A stretch of DNA of 64,000 nucleotides from Flavobacteriales bacterium (lineage in GTDB: Bacteria > Bacteroidota > Bacteroidia > Flavobacteriales_F > PHOS-HE28), in assembly GCA_016703005.1 (NCBI GenBank), contig JADJCX010000031.1, positions 1 through 64,000 of the forward strand. The letters are read 5' to 3'. Shown piece by piece: positions 19,992-29,484 of this stretch. The notes below the pieces were generated by a model that saw only the letters and a program-made list of their open reading frames with translations, did not search any database and was not told where the DNA came from. Position 1 is the first letter of the stretch; each line of letters begins with the position of its first letter. The translations under genes were made by a program, and so were the position numbers.

Positions 19992-22900
19992 CTATCGGTG
20001 CAGGATCACTCGTGCCGACATCGGCTCATGTCCTTCCACCCGCAGCATCACCAAATACAATCCTTCGCGCAGCTCCGCTGGCAGTTCAAGTACAACGTTG
20101 CTCGCAAGTGACGGCACCACGCGCGCATGCACTTGTTTGCCCGTGACATCGAACAGTTCGATCACCGCCTCTTCGCCGATCAACCCCTCTTCGATGCTGA
20201 TGTTCAACCGATCGTTCGCCGGGTTCGGGAATACGTTGAGGCCATCGCCGATCACCGTGGCGGAAGTCGCGGGATCCACTTCCGGCACATCCACCGTTAC
20301 GCAGAGCGCATCGATCACTTCGGCGACGGTCACATCGTCGAAGTAGTAGTAGACGATACCGGCGGTGCACTCCACTTCGTCCCGCGGCTTCAACACACCG
20401 ATGGTGATGTGCTCATACGGCTGGTCTGCGATGATCTGTCCGCAGATGGTCTGCCACTCGTTGGTGACGTTGATCGGACCGCCCTGCCATTCGATCTGCA
20501 TGGGCGGATTGAACGGCGGATAGGACACCGCGACCGGCTCCAAACCCAGGTGCACACCGAAACCGTCGCAGCCGCCGATGTTCCCGCGCAGCCGCACGTT
20601 GAAGGCGATGAGGTAGGGCACTCCGGGCACCAGTGGAGCGCTCAGCTTTCCGCCGAGCGCTTCATGGTAGGTGGACGATTGGCGCGCGAAAGCACCGCCT
20701 GCACCACCGCCGCCGCGTGGGCGCACATCGGAGGCCAGATCGATCGAGCCCGCCAGGTTCGTCGGCAGATGCTCGGGATCCGCAAAGTCGTTGCCGGAGG
20801 AATAGCTGTCCGCCGTGGCCACCGCCGTATGCCAGTGCGGAGCCAGTCCGTGGCCGATGGGTACAGGAGGTCCGGTCGTTTGGAACATCGTGGCATTGAG
20901 CTCGCCCGGTTCGATGCCGGGGTTCAACACGAGGTTCGGCCCCAGGCAATCCACATCGGCGCATTCGCTTTCCATCGGGTGCGGCGTGTGGAAGATGCCG
21001 AGCTTGCCACGGAGGTCACTGGTGTTGGGGCTGTACACGCGCAGGTGATAGGTCTGCCCATCGACCATTCCGCTTGGAAGAACAAGGTAGTTGTACCCGC
21101 ACGCAATGGACGTGAGGCTTCCCACAGGACCTTGGAAGAGTTCGAGCACCGCGTTGTTGTCCAGGAAGTGGCACATGATCGTCGCGGCTTCGCCATCGTG
21201 CGTGAACTTGAACCAGATGTCGTCGTCCGGACTGTCACCGATCACACCGCAGCCGTTGCTGGGCAGGCTTTGCGTGGCGTTGTTCGTGTTGAACTCTACG
21301 GCGTAAGCACTGCGTTCGGTGATCAGCACTGCGCCGCTCGCTTCATCGCTTGTGCCACTTCCGCCTACCCACGGGTGGAAGGTGCGGATGACATGCGGGC
21401 CGTTCGTGCTGGAGAACATGCGCACCATCACCGTATCGCCGACAGCGAGCCCTGATACGTTGATGCCGTTGGTGCTGGTGCCGCAGATCAGCTCGTTGGC
21501 CAGCAGCGTATCGGGTATGGTAGAGAAGCCGCGGAAGGTCTCAATGCGCAGGGTCGATGCGGTCTCTTCGTACTCGATGCTGCCCACGTCCGCGCCTACA
21601 GGTGCGTTCCGCGTCCGTGGCCACGAAGTAGAACCAAACATCGTTCTCGGGTGTGCCGGTACAAGCCACCTGCGGGAAGGACATCGAAGCGCCATAGTTC
21701 GAAAAGGGCTTCATCGGATGCGCGAACGCATCGCCGTCCGGCATGAGTTGGATCGCACCAACCATGTCGTCGTTCGCAGGAGGTGCATAGAACTGGTGGT
21801 TGAAGAGATGCGTATCGCCGCCCGCGTTGGTATAGATGCGCACGAAATAGGTCTCGCCGGGAACAAGGCCCGTGTAGTTGGTCTGCCGTTCGTCCGTGCA
21901 AAGGATGCTGGTGAGTGACCCGCAAGTGCCGGAGAAGAGCTCGCTTCTCAGCTCGTAGTCGATGTAGTGCGGTTGCAGGACCAAGGCCGCCGTAGGAGCC
22001 GTGGCCGTGAAGCTGTACCACAGGTCCTTGGTGCTGAATGCAGCGCCGCATTGGGGCAGCGATGAGGTTGCAAAACGGAACTCGGTGCGTTGCGCGGGGT
22101 CGAAGTCCTCCAGGTCATCGGTAGAAGCGGAACCGCACCGGCGCATTCATCGTTCGATAGCGTCTTTGCCAAGGCCACCCGTAGCGGCTTCGGCGAAGAG
22201 CCGTTCGTCCACAGGCGAAAGGTGTAGTTGGTGCCGATCACAAGGCTGTCCAGTACGGTGCCGAAGTTGAAGTCCACCGCGCCACATTCCATGGCGTGAG
22301 CATCCGCAAGCGCCGGTGTTCAGTTCATACCGCAACGCCGTGCCATCCGCGAGCGCGCTCAACAGAATAGTTGGTGCTGTAGCGGTGAAGGTGAACCACA
22401 CATCGTCATCAGTGCCGGACACGCAGGCATTGGCGCTTTCGGTGGCGCCGTAGGTCACGGCGTGCGTGAACACCAACGGGTCGTCCTCGTTCTGCACAGG
22501 GAGGTTGATCGCATCCGCACAATCGTCGTTGGTGGTGAAGCCCCGCGTGCGGAGGCCCTCCGTGGTTCCACTGCCCGCCTTCAGCTTGTAGGTGGTTCCG
22601 GGAACCAGCGCATCCAGGACCAAAGGGGGATGTAATGCCAACGGAAATGATGCCATCCACGCAGTTCTCATCGAAGAGCGCCAGGCTGAACGAGCCCACT
22701 TTCTCCACCACCAAGGCTGGTGGAGGGTGCGGTGAACGAATACCACACGTCCTCCAGCGTCGTGTAGTTGTTGACGGTCGAGCTCGTCGCCGTTTCGAGG
22801 TCGAAGCCATACACCTGTCCTGGCTTCGGACCTTCGTTCACCGCGATGGTGATCGCGTTCGCGCACTCGTCGTTCGCCGGTGGACTCCCGATGCCCGCGG

Positions 22901-23716
22901 TGAACCAGGTGTAGGTCTGCACTACCGTGCTCTCGGTGTAAATGCGCAGGTAGATGCCCTGGCCTACCGTAAGGCCGGTGAGTTCTGCATCCAGCACCCA
23001 GTTGTCCTCGCACCACAAGCTGGTGAGACTTCCACAGGAGCCCGAGTACGCTTCCACCACAACGGCGACATCCGTGGCGACCACCACCGTGTGCTTGGGT
23101 GCCGTGGCCGTGAAGTGCAACCACACGTCATCATCGCTGGCGGCCGCCACACCGCAACCGGGCAACGACTGCGTAGCACCAACGGTGGTAAACTGTTGTC
23201 CAAGACTTATTGGACTGATGTTCGGAGAAGGAATGAGCTCCACGGCCCCGGCACACTCATCGTTCGTGATCGGACGCACCACGCCCAAACGCCGCGTGTT
23301 GCCACCGCCCGGGTACGTCTGGAAACTGCGGAAATAATAGGTGTTGCCCACCACCAAGCCGGTCAGGGGCAAAGCACTATTGGAGATCGGCCCTGCCGTG
23401 CAGCCGATGCTGTTGAGCGTACCGCATGTCCCGCTGAACGCCTCGATGCACACGGCATCCACTGCACGGCCATCGTGCACAACGTGAGCGTGCTCGCGGT
23501 CGCCACGAAGCTGAACCACATCACTGTAGCCGTTGCCCGCACGCCGCCGGGCTGATGCGCGTTGGGTTCATCGCCGGTGTTGCTCAGCACCCACTCGTCC
23601 GGCACCCCACCACTGCTCACCGCAATGGGATAGGCGTTGGCGCAATCGGGGTTGTTGGCGTTCTGGGCGAAGGCGAGCGTTGGGGCCAGAGCGAGAATGA
23701 AGAAAGCAGTGCGCAT
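19992..23716 (-). CDS. Large T9SS-secreted protein with about seven tandem modules, frameshifted
   Basis: About 1240 residues from ATG 23716 ('MRTAFFILALAPTLAFAQ'). It consists of modules of about 130 residues, each opening with 'NDECAGAVEL'-like text (N-D-x-C-x-x-A), then 'DDDVWFTFTATAP', then 'ELFSGTCGSLTSILC', then 'GLVPGETYFVRIYT'. I count seven, starting near 23680, 23250, 22890, 22540, 22170, 21780 and 21370. A jelly-roll-like region ('VPYLIAFNVRLRGNIGGCDG', 'EHITIGVLKPRDE') precedes the T9SS type A domain 'LNVFPNPANDRLNISIEEGL', 'VIELFDVTGKQVHARVV', ending 'GLYLVMLRVEGHEPMSARVI'. Five or more frame breaks. Probably a cell-surface or released adhesin-like protein; ligand unknown. Confidence 0.75.
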
Positions 23717-23803
23717 GATCGTGGGAATTGCACGACCAAGGGAAGGCAACGCGCGGCGCGGTGAAAGGGAGACTGAGGCTACGGGGCGGGATCGAGGGAA
23801 CGG

Positions 23804-24541
23804 TCAACCGCGCAGGGCCAGGGTCACCTCCTCCAACCTTCTTCGGCTGATCTCCACACGCACGCCATTTCGCAGGCGCACGCGCCCTTCGCCATCGATG
23901 CCGTCCACATGGCGGCGGTTCACCAGCGCGCTCTTGTGTACGCGGATGAAACCGAGCGGGGTGAGCATTTCGTCGTAGTCCTTCAGGGTGCGCGCGGAGA
24001 CGAAACGCCGCTCATCGGCCAGGTGCAATGCAGTGTAGTTGTCGTCGGCTTGGCACCAAGCGATGTCGGAGGGTGCGACGGCGTGCGTACGGTCGCCGTG
24101 CGTGAGCGTGAGCTTCAGCGCCTGCTCGTCGCGCTGCGCGATGTTGTTCAGGAACTGCTGCTGGACATCCGTGGAAGTCTGCCCCTTTTGTTGAACATGC
24201 CGATCGATCGCCGCGCGCAACTCATCTGCCTGCACGGGCTTGAGCAGGTAGTCCAGCGCGCTGAAGCGGATGGCTTGTATGGCGTAGTGCTGGTGACTGG
24301 TCGTGAAGATGACATCGAAGTCCCACCGGCCGAGGCGCTTGAGCAGTTCGAAGCCATCGCCACCGGGCATCTCCACATCGAGGAAGACGAGTTGCGGCTT
24401 GGTGTCCGCGATCAAGCGGGCCGCCTCGTCGATGTTCTTCGCTTCGCCGAGGACCTGGACTTCAGGGGCGACATTGCGCAAGCGGGCGCGCAGGAATTCG
24501 CGTGCGCTCGCTTCGTCATCCACCTGCACCGCCGTGATCAT
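23804..24541 (-). CDS. LytTR-family response regulator
   Basis: 245 residues. The receiver domain begins 'MITAVQVDDEASAREFLRAR' with phosphoacceptor Asp55 in 'LVFLDVEMPG', Thr in 'IFTTSHQHYAI' and Lys in 'DYLLKPVQ'. A LytTR DNA-binding domain follows ('IAWCQADDNYTALHLADERR', 'FIRVHKSALVNRRHVDGID'). It lies 119 bp downstream of the TPR sensor kinase on the same strand, the usual pairing of LytS-type kinases with LytTR regulators in Bacteroidota. From here to the right the sequence is largely free of frame breaks. Confidence 0.93.
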   Translation of the reverse strand: MITAVQVDDEASAREFLRARLRNVAPEVQVLGEAKNIDEAARLIADTKPQLVFLDVEMPGGDGFELLKRLGRWDFDVIFTTSHQHYAIQAIRFSALDYLLKPVQADELRAAIDRHVQQKGQTSTDVQQQFLNNIAQRDEQALKLTLTHGDRTHAVAPSDIAWCQADDNYTALHLADERRFVSARTLKDYDEMLTPLGFIRVHKSALVNRRHVDGIDGEGRVRLRNGVRVEISRRRLEEVTLALRG

Positions 24542-24571
24542 GGGAGCAAGTTAGGTGGTGAAGAAATCCCA

Positions 24572-24651
24572 CCGCCACGACGCAACGAACGCAACGATTG
24601 CGCAACGCTGCATTTCGTGGCGGGTCCTTGGCGCTCGCCGCGTCGTGGCGG
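24572..24651. repeat. Inverted repeat between kinase and regulator genes
   Basis: Arms CCGCCACGACG (24572-24582) and CGTCGTGGCGG (24641-24651) are perfect 11-bp inverted copies 58 bases apart. The interior is rich in GCAACG-type repeats that may fold further. It fills the 119-bp gap between the kinase stop and the regulator start. Could be a processing or attenuation hairpin; no T-run follows. Confidence 0.5.
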
Positions 24652-24660
24652 TAAAAGACC

Positions 24661-26451
24661 TTACCCCAACACCACTTCAACCCGCGTCCCTGCAGGAACA
24701 CCGTCTTCCACCAGGTCGGTGAACGTCACGCGGCCTGTATCCCCGAGCTTGAAGGCCAGCAGCTGCAAGCGCTCGTTCGTGAGTTGAAGGCCCAGGCTCG
24801 CACTGCCATCAGGGTGTGAGCGTTTCGGCGCGGCGTTCCTTCCGACGCCATTGTCCTCTACCGTGCAGATCACCTGTTCGCCACGCATCGCGAACCGCAC
24901 GATCAGCTTTTTCTCGCCTTGCTTCGGCGCAAGCCCGTGCCACACCGCGTTCTCCAAGAAGGGCTGCACGAGCAGTGTGGGTACGAGCAGGTCCTCATCA
25001 TCGAGCAGTGCGCGATCGACATCCACGACAAAGTCCAGCCCGTCCTCGAAGCGCATCGCTTCCAGCTTCAGGTACTGGCGCAGGAAGGCGATCTCCTCGG
25101 CAAGTGGAACGCGCTCCTTCACGCTGTGGTCCAGCACCATGCGCAACAAGCGCGCGAAGCCATCGAGGTAGGCGCTGGCGGCAGCCGCCTCGCCCTTGCG
25201 CACCAGGTTGTGGATGGCGTTGAGGCTGTTGTAGATGAAGTGCGGGTTCATCTGCGTGCGCAGCACCTTCAGTTGCAGTAGTCGATTGATCTCCTCGATG
25301 CGGGATTTCTGCTCGCTCAGTTCCGCGTTCAACTTCTCCAATGTGGCGGAGTACCTCCTCTTCTGTCGAAGGTTGCGCCACACGAGCACGACTGCGCCCA
25401 GAGCGAGTACTGCAATGGCGAGACTTCCGTAGAGCTGCACATTACGCACGCGCAGCCGCTCCTCGCGTTCCCGCGCTTCGGAATCCAACCGCGCGATCTC
25501 CTCCTCCTTCAGTTGGGTCTCGAAGCGCTTCTCCAGTTCCAAGTACTGCTCGTTCATGGACCGGTCGAAGAGCGTGTCTTGCAGATCGCGGGCACGCCTG
25601 ATCATCGTGTACGCACCCGTGATATTCCCCATGGCTTCGAGGCACTCGGCGCGCAGCTCAGCGAGATCGATCGCCAGGTCGAGCGCATTCCCACTGGCCG
25701 CATTCAACGAGTCGCCCGTATCGAACGCCGCGATGGCTTCGTCGTATCGCTTGGCATACATCAATGACCGACCGAGGTTGCTCAGCGTCCAGGCTTTGTT
25801 GGGCAGATCGGTGCTGTCCAGCTCGGCGAGGACCTGTTCATGCAGTTGCGCCGCTTCCGTGTGTTCGCCTCGCGCGCTCAACGTGCTTGCGAGGTTGCCG
25901 AGCAAGGCATGCTTCACCAGGTGCTTGCGATCGCCGAGCAACTTCAGCCCTTCGCGGTAGCAGTACTCCTCGGAGTCCGGTCGTTCGATACGACTATACA
26001 TACTGCCCATGCTGTTGAGGGCGAGTGCATGTTGGATGGTGTCGCGCCCATATGCACGCGCCAGCACCAAGTGCTCCCGACGGAAGCGGTCGGCCTCTTC
26101 GTAGTGGCGTCCTTCCACGTTGAACTTGGTGAGCTGATAGAGCGAGCCCAGGATGCGCGACGTGTCCGCAAGCTCACGCGCAGCGAGCAGTGCCTCTTGA
26201 GCGTGCTGCACAGCACCCAGTGGGTCATCCTTGCCGCTACGTGCGAAGGCCCAGTGGTATTCGGCTTCGTAAAAGATCTCCTCCGTCGGTGTTGTAGCCA
26301 GCAGGCGCTTCGCCTCGGATTCAAGCGCGTCGTGCTGATCACCTGCACGCAGCTCCTTCAGTCGCTGAATATCATCCGAAGCGCGGTCCGCTTGGCAATA
26401 GGCGCCATGCCAGAGCAGCGGGGCAAGAACAACAAGGAGCAACCGGCGCAT
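24661..26451 (-). CDS. TPR-containing sensor histidine kinase (LytS/HisK_3-like)
   Basis: 596 residues from ATG 26451, chosen because it gives a clean signal peptide ('RRLLLVVLAPLLWHGAYC'). A periplasmic TPR region spans about residues 25-310 ('ALLGNLASTLSARGEHTEAA', 'TLSNLGRSLMYAKRYDEAIA'). A coiled coil, one TM helix ('YGSLAIAVLALGAVVLVW', about 341-358), and a kinase of the LytS type follow: His404 in 'LRTQMNPHFIYNSLNAIHNL', then 'LVPTLLVQPFLENAVWHGL' (N box), 'CTVEDNGVG' and 'GLQLTNERLQLL'. It should signal to the LytTR regulator just downstream. The stimulus is not visible. Confidence 0.92.
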   Translation of the reverse strand: MRRLLLVVLAPLLWHGAYCQADRASDDIQRLKELRAGDQHDALESEAKRLLATTPTEEIFYEAEYHWAFARSGKDDPLGAVQHAQEALLAARELADTSRILGSLYQLTKFNVEGRHYEEADRFRREHLVLARAYGRDTIQHALALNSMGSMYSRIERPDSEEYCYREGLKLLGDRKHLVKHALLGNLASTLSARGEHTEAAQLHEQVLAELDSTDLPNKAWTLSNLGRSLMYAKRYDEAIAAFDTGDSLNAASGNALDLAIDLAELRAECLEAMGNITGAYTMIRRARDLQDTLFDRSMNEQYLELEKRFETQLKEEEIARLDSEAREREERLRVRNVQLYGSLAIAVLALGAVVLVWRNLRQKRRYSATLEKLNAELSEQKSRIEEINRLLQLKVLRTQMNPHFIYNSLNAIHNLVRKGEAAAASAYLDGFARLLRMVLDHSVKERVPLAEEIAFLRQYLKLEAMRFEDGLDFVVDVDRALLDDEDLLVPTLLVQPFLENAVWHGLAPKQGEKKLIVRFAMRGEQVICTVEDNGVGRNAAPKRSHPDGSASLGLQLTNERLQLLAFKLGDTGRVTFTDLVEDGVPAGTRVEVVLG

Positions 26452-26582
26452 GCCGTGAAGGTCGAGAATACGGTGGTTGGCGCGAAGCATCGATCCAGTT
26501 GCGGCATCCCATCACGAGGCCCTCCGTCTTTGCCTTCGTGCAACCCGGCCTTCGCCACCAGCGCGTCCGTCACTTCACCTGC

Positions 26583-27323
26583 GTGTTGAAGTTGGCACTC
26601 ATTGTTCTCTTGCTTCCTAAGGCCCTTGGCGTTCATGCGAGCGAATGGGTCCGTCGCCAAGGCGGTACCAAACGACTGGTGAACCACCACGCCACACACT
26701 ACTTCATGTTGCCCAGTGCTATTCCGCTGGAGCGCGGCGAAGGCTATTTCAAAAGCACTTTGATCGCGCTGAACTCGGCCGCATACGGTTGTAGCGACAA
26801 GTTCTCACTGGGTGCGGGTATCCACCTGCCTTCGATCTTCAGCAAGCGCGATGGAGGCCCGGTGTGGTATGCTAACGCACGATTGAGCGGGCCGGTTTCC
26901 GAGTTGCTGCACATCGGCATTACCGGCGCGTATCTACGTGCGGTACTTCCTGTTTCGCGGACCGAACCGGATGCAACGGATGCTGTCCCGCTCGGCTTCG
27001 GAACAGCCATGGCGATGGCCACGATCGGCAGCACTGATCACCAACTGACCGTTGCGGTTGGTGCTACGCATGATGGACAGCAACTCGGTCGCGGGCCACT
27101 CGTAACCATCGGAGGAAGCACCCGGCTCTTCCCGAATGTGTGCATCATCACGGAGCATTGGCTCTTCATCGACCCGGACGCAACGTGGCCGCTACATAGC
27201 TTGGGCATGCGTGTCCTAGGCGAGGACATGGCCCTCGACTTCGGGTTGGCTTATGAGCGGACGCTGGCGAAGAAGACGCTCGGCATCGGTTTGCCGTTCG
27301 CGAGTTTGACCTTCAACTTCTGA
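26583..27323 (+). CDS. Secreted beta-rich hypothetical protein
   Basis: The frame is open from 26499, but a GTG at 26583 yields a proper signal peptide ('LKLALIVLLLPKALGVHA'), giving 246 residues. The mature part has 'THYFMLPSAIPLERGEGYFK' and 'SAAYGCSDKFSLGAGIHLPS', a motif pattern seen in Bacteroidota outer-membrane-like proteins of unknown function, with alternating strands to the end ('ALDFGLAYERTLAKKTLGIG', final Phe). This suggests a small outer-membrane barrel. Divergent from the TPR kinase and directly abutting the nitroreductase gene tail to tail, with no intergenic base. Confidence 0.6.
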   Translation: MLKLALIVLLLPKALGVHASEWVRRQGGTKRLVNHHATHYFMLPSAIPLERGEGYFKSTLIALNSAAYGCSDKFSLGAGIHLPSIFSKRDGGPVWYANARLSGPVSELLHIGITGAYLRAVLPVSRTEPDATDAVPLGFGTAMAMATIGSTDHQLTVAVGATHDGQQLGRGPLVTIGGSTRLFPNVCIITEHWLFIDPDATWPLHSLGMRVLGEDMALDFGLAYERTLAKKTLGIGLPFASLTFNF

Positions 27324-27914
27324 TCAGAGCGCGGTCACCGTTTCGCTTAGCGCACGACGTACACGTGCAGTATGCTCTCGGGTCTTGAATGGCTCCACCA
27401 GCTGCTCGGCATCGCCGAGGTGGCCGAGGGCAATGAAGCACGCGACTTCCTCAGCGAGTTCACTCAGGCCCAGGGTCGCCTTGGCCTTGTCGTGGTCGAA
27501 ACCGCCCATCAAATGACCGTAGATGTCCATGCTTGCCGCTTGGATCAGCAAGTTGGCGTTGGCCAAGCCCACATCGTGCAGCCAGTAGTGGTTCGGCTGT
27601 CCGTTGCGTTGCAGGTTGGTACGACCGAGACATACCACCAGCGCGGCAGCGCCCTTTGCCCATGGCTGGTTGCCGATCGCCAAACAATTCCACAGCTCCT
27701 CGAAGGCGGGCGTCCCACGCAATGCGTAGCGGTAACGCCAGGGCTGTTCATTCATACTGCTCGGCGCCCATGCCGCAGCCTCAAACAAGGTGTTCATCGT
27801 CTCCGATGAAAGCGGCCGATCGCTGAACCCGCGCGCGCTGAAGCGTTGGCGGATCAGGTCATGAACGGCGTGTTCGGTGTGCGCCTCTTTCAAGGCTTTG
27901 ATATCGGTGCTCAT
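27324..27914 (-). CDS. Nitroreductase family protein
   Basis: 196 residues from ATG 27914. The FMN-binding N-terminus is typical: 'LIRQRFSARGFSDRPLSSET', then 'LFEAAAWAPSSMNEQPWRYR'. Later come 'DVGLANANLLIQAASMDIYG' and 'GGFDHDKAKATLGL', the loop contacting FMN and NAD(P)H. These flavoenzymes reduce nitro groups, quinones or related compounds. The gene starts 23 bp after the pirin gene on the same strand, so the two are likely co-transcribed. Confidence 0.9.
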   Translation of the reverse strand: MSTDIKALKEAHTEHAVHDLIRQRFSARGFSDRPLSSETMNTLFEAAAWAPSSMNEQPWRYRYALRGTPAFEELWNCLAIGNQPWAKGAAALVVCLGRTNLQRNGQPNHYWLHDVGLANANLLIQAASMDIYGHLMGGFDHDKAKATLGLSELAEEVACFIALGHLGDAEQLVEPFKTREHTARVRRALSETVTAL

Positions 27915-27937
27915 CAGTTGGTCGGGCACGGCGAAGG

Positions 27938-28795
27938 TCAGGGTTGCATCGGTACTTCCATCAACAACACCTCGGCACCGGCGCTGTCCGCCTTCAGCGA
28001 AAGGCTCTCCGTGTCCCATACACCCAGGCCGTCACGCTGGTTCAATGCGATGCCGTTCACCATTGCATCGCCCTTGAGCACGAACACGTACACACCATTG
28101 CTCTTGTCCTTCAACGTGTACGTCGTGGTGAAGTCATTGTCGAACGTTCCCAAGTGGAACCATGCGTTCTGGTGGATCCACACGCCTTCGTCATCGGCAT
28201 TGGGCGATAGGATCTGCTGCAATTTGTTGTGCCGCTTGCTGGCGTCGAGCGCGATCTGGTCGTAGCGAGGCGCAACGCCGCGCTTGTTCGGGAACACCCA
28301 GATCTGGAGAAACTTGACCAACGACTCCTTGTTGCGGTTGTATTCACTGTGGCGGATACCCGTGCCGGCGCTCATCACCTGTACATCCCCGTTACGGATC
28401 ACCGCCGTGTTACCCATGCTGTCCTTGTGCTCCAGGTCGCCTTCCAACGGAATGGAAATGATCTCCATGTTGTCGTGCGGATGTGTGCCGAAGCCCATGC
28501 CCGGTGCCACGGTGTCGTCGTTGAGCACGCGTAGCACACCGAAGTTCATGCGCTCCGGATCGTAGTAGTTGGCGAAACTGAAACTGTGGTGGCTGTTGAG
28601 CCAGCCATGGTCGGCATGGCCGCGCGTGGCGGCTTTGTGCAGGACGGTATTGGCCATGATATTCGGTTTTTCGGAAGGCAGGTGGTTGAAGCCCACCACC
28701 ACGGGCTTGTCGCTCACTTCACCAAGCACCTTGCCCACCACAACGGCGGCACCGGCGCCCAGTATGCTTTTGCGGAGGAAGTCTTTGCGGTCCAT
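27938..28795 (-). CDS. Pirin family protein with N-terminal signal or anchor
   Basis: 285 residues from ATG 28795. The pirin cupin is complete: 'GWLNSHHSFSFANYYDPERM', metal ligands in 'GFGTHPHDNMEIISIPLEGD' and 'GIRHSEYNRN' (H-x-H then H-x-E). Unusually, about 54 residues precede the normal pirin start ('MANTVLHKAATRGHADHGW'); they read 'MDRKDFLRKSILGAGAAVVV', a Tat-like or membrane-anchoring leader with RK instead of RR. If used, the leader puts pirin outside the cytoplasm. An internal start at MANTV would give an ordinary cytosolic pirin. Quercetinase-like or redox-regulatory roles are known for the family. Located between a Crp-type regulator and a nitroreductase. Confidence 0.88.
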   Translation of the reverse strand: MDRKDFLRKSILGAGAAVVVGKVLGEVSDKPVVVGFNHLPSEKPNIMANTVLHKAATRGHADHGWLNSHHSFSFANYYDPERMNFGVLRVLNDDTVAPGMGFGTHPHDNMEIISIPLEGDLEHKDSMGNTAVIRNGDVQVMSAGTGIRHSEYNRNKESLVKFLQIWVFPNKRGVAPRYDQIALDASKRHNKLQQILSPNADDEGVWIHQNAWFHLGTFDNDFTTTYTLKDKSNGVYVFVLKGDAMVNGIALNQRDGLGVWDTESLSLKADSAGAEVLLMEVPMQP

Positions 28796-28866
28796 GTGCT
28801 TTGTGTTTCGACGGCACAAATGTGCACGCGGTTCGCAAGAACGTTCATTGAACTAGGACAAGAACC

Positions 28867-29484
28867 TCACTTCGCCACGCGCCGTGCGCGCAGCTTGCTC
28901 AGGAACTCCGCTGTAATGCCGAGGTAGCTGGCGATCATGTGCTGCGGCACGCGGTTCGGCAGTTGGGGAAAGCGCTTCAGGAAGGCTTCGTAACGTTCTT
29001 CTGCAGGCCAAGCCATGGTGGCGAAGAGCCGGTCCTGTAGCGCACCGAGGTTGCGCTGCAGCATCATGCGGAACACCCGTTCCAGACCCGGCACATCCCG
29101 GTACAGATCCTCCTTCTTGTCCCGATGAATGCACAGTAGCTCGCTGTCCTCCAACGCTTCAATGAAGATCCGCGAGGGTTTGCCCTCCGCCATGCTCACC
29201 ACGTCGCTCACCCACCAATCCTCCGTGGCGAACTGCAGCGTCACTTCGTGTCCGTGCTCATCGAGGAAGTAACTGCGTATGCAGCCCTTGTTCACATACG
29301 CCTCGAAGTCGCACACCTCTCCAGCGCGCAGCAATTGCGTCTTCTTTGGCACCTGCTTCACCTCGAGCGCCGCCAAGAACTTCTGCTGCTGCTCATACGG
29401 CATGGCCGTGCAACGCGAGATGTTGCCGATGATGCGTGCGTAGCGTTCTTCGTTCATGGTGACGAAGTTCGGCATCGGGTTCAC
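28867..29484 (-). CDS. Crp/Fnr-family transcriptional regulator
   Basis: 205 residues. The cyclic-nucleotide-binding-like fold is seen in 'KKTQLLRAGEVCDFEAYVNK', 'GCIRSYFLDEHGHEVTLQFA' and 'IFIEALEDSELLCIHRDKKE'; the C-terminal winged helix includes 'RVPQHMIASYLGITAEFLSK', a standard recognition helix. The GTG at 29484 overlaps the stop of the DUF3179 gene by 4 bases (GTGA), favouring this start, although ATG 29475 or 29457 are possible. No Fnr cysteine cluster is visible. It sits in line with DUF3179 upstream and pirin downstream and probably controls them. Confidence 0.9.
   Translation of the reverse strand: MNPMPNFVTMNEERYARIIGNISRCTAMPYEQQQKFLAALEVKQVPKKTQLLRAGEVCDFEAYVNKGCIRSYFLDEHGHEVTLQFATEDWWVSDVVSMAEGKPSRIFIEALEDSELLCIHRDKKEDLYRDVPGLERVFRMMLQRNLGALQDRLFATMAWPAEERYEAFLKRFPQLPNRVPQHMIASYLGITAEFLSKLRARRVAK

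Noticed and set aside
20127..21455. 442-codon plus-strand frame opposite the T9SS repeat protein
   Set aside because: His/Arg-rich shadow of GC-rich coding sequence; the minus strand has clear repeated modules and a T9SS domain.
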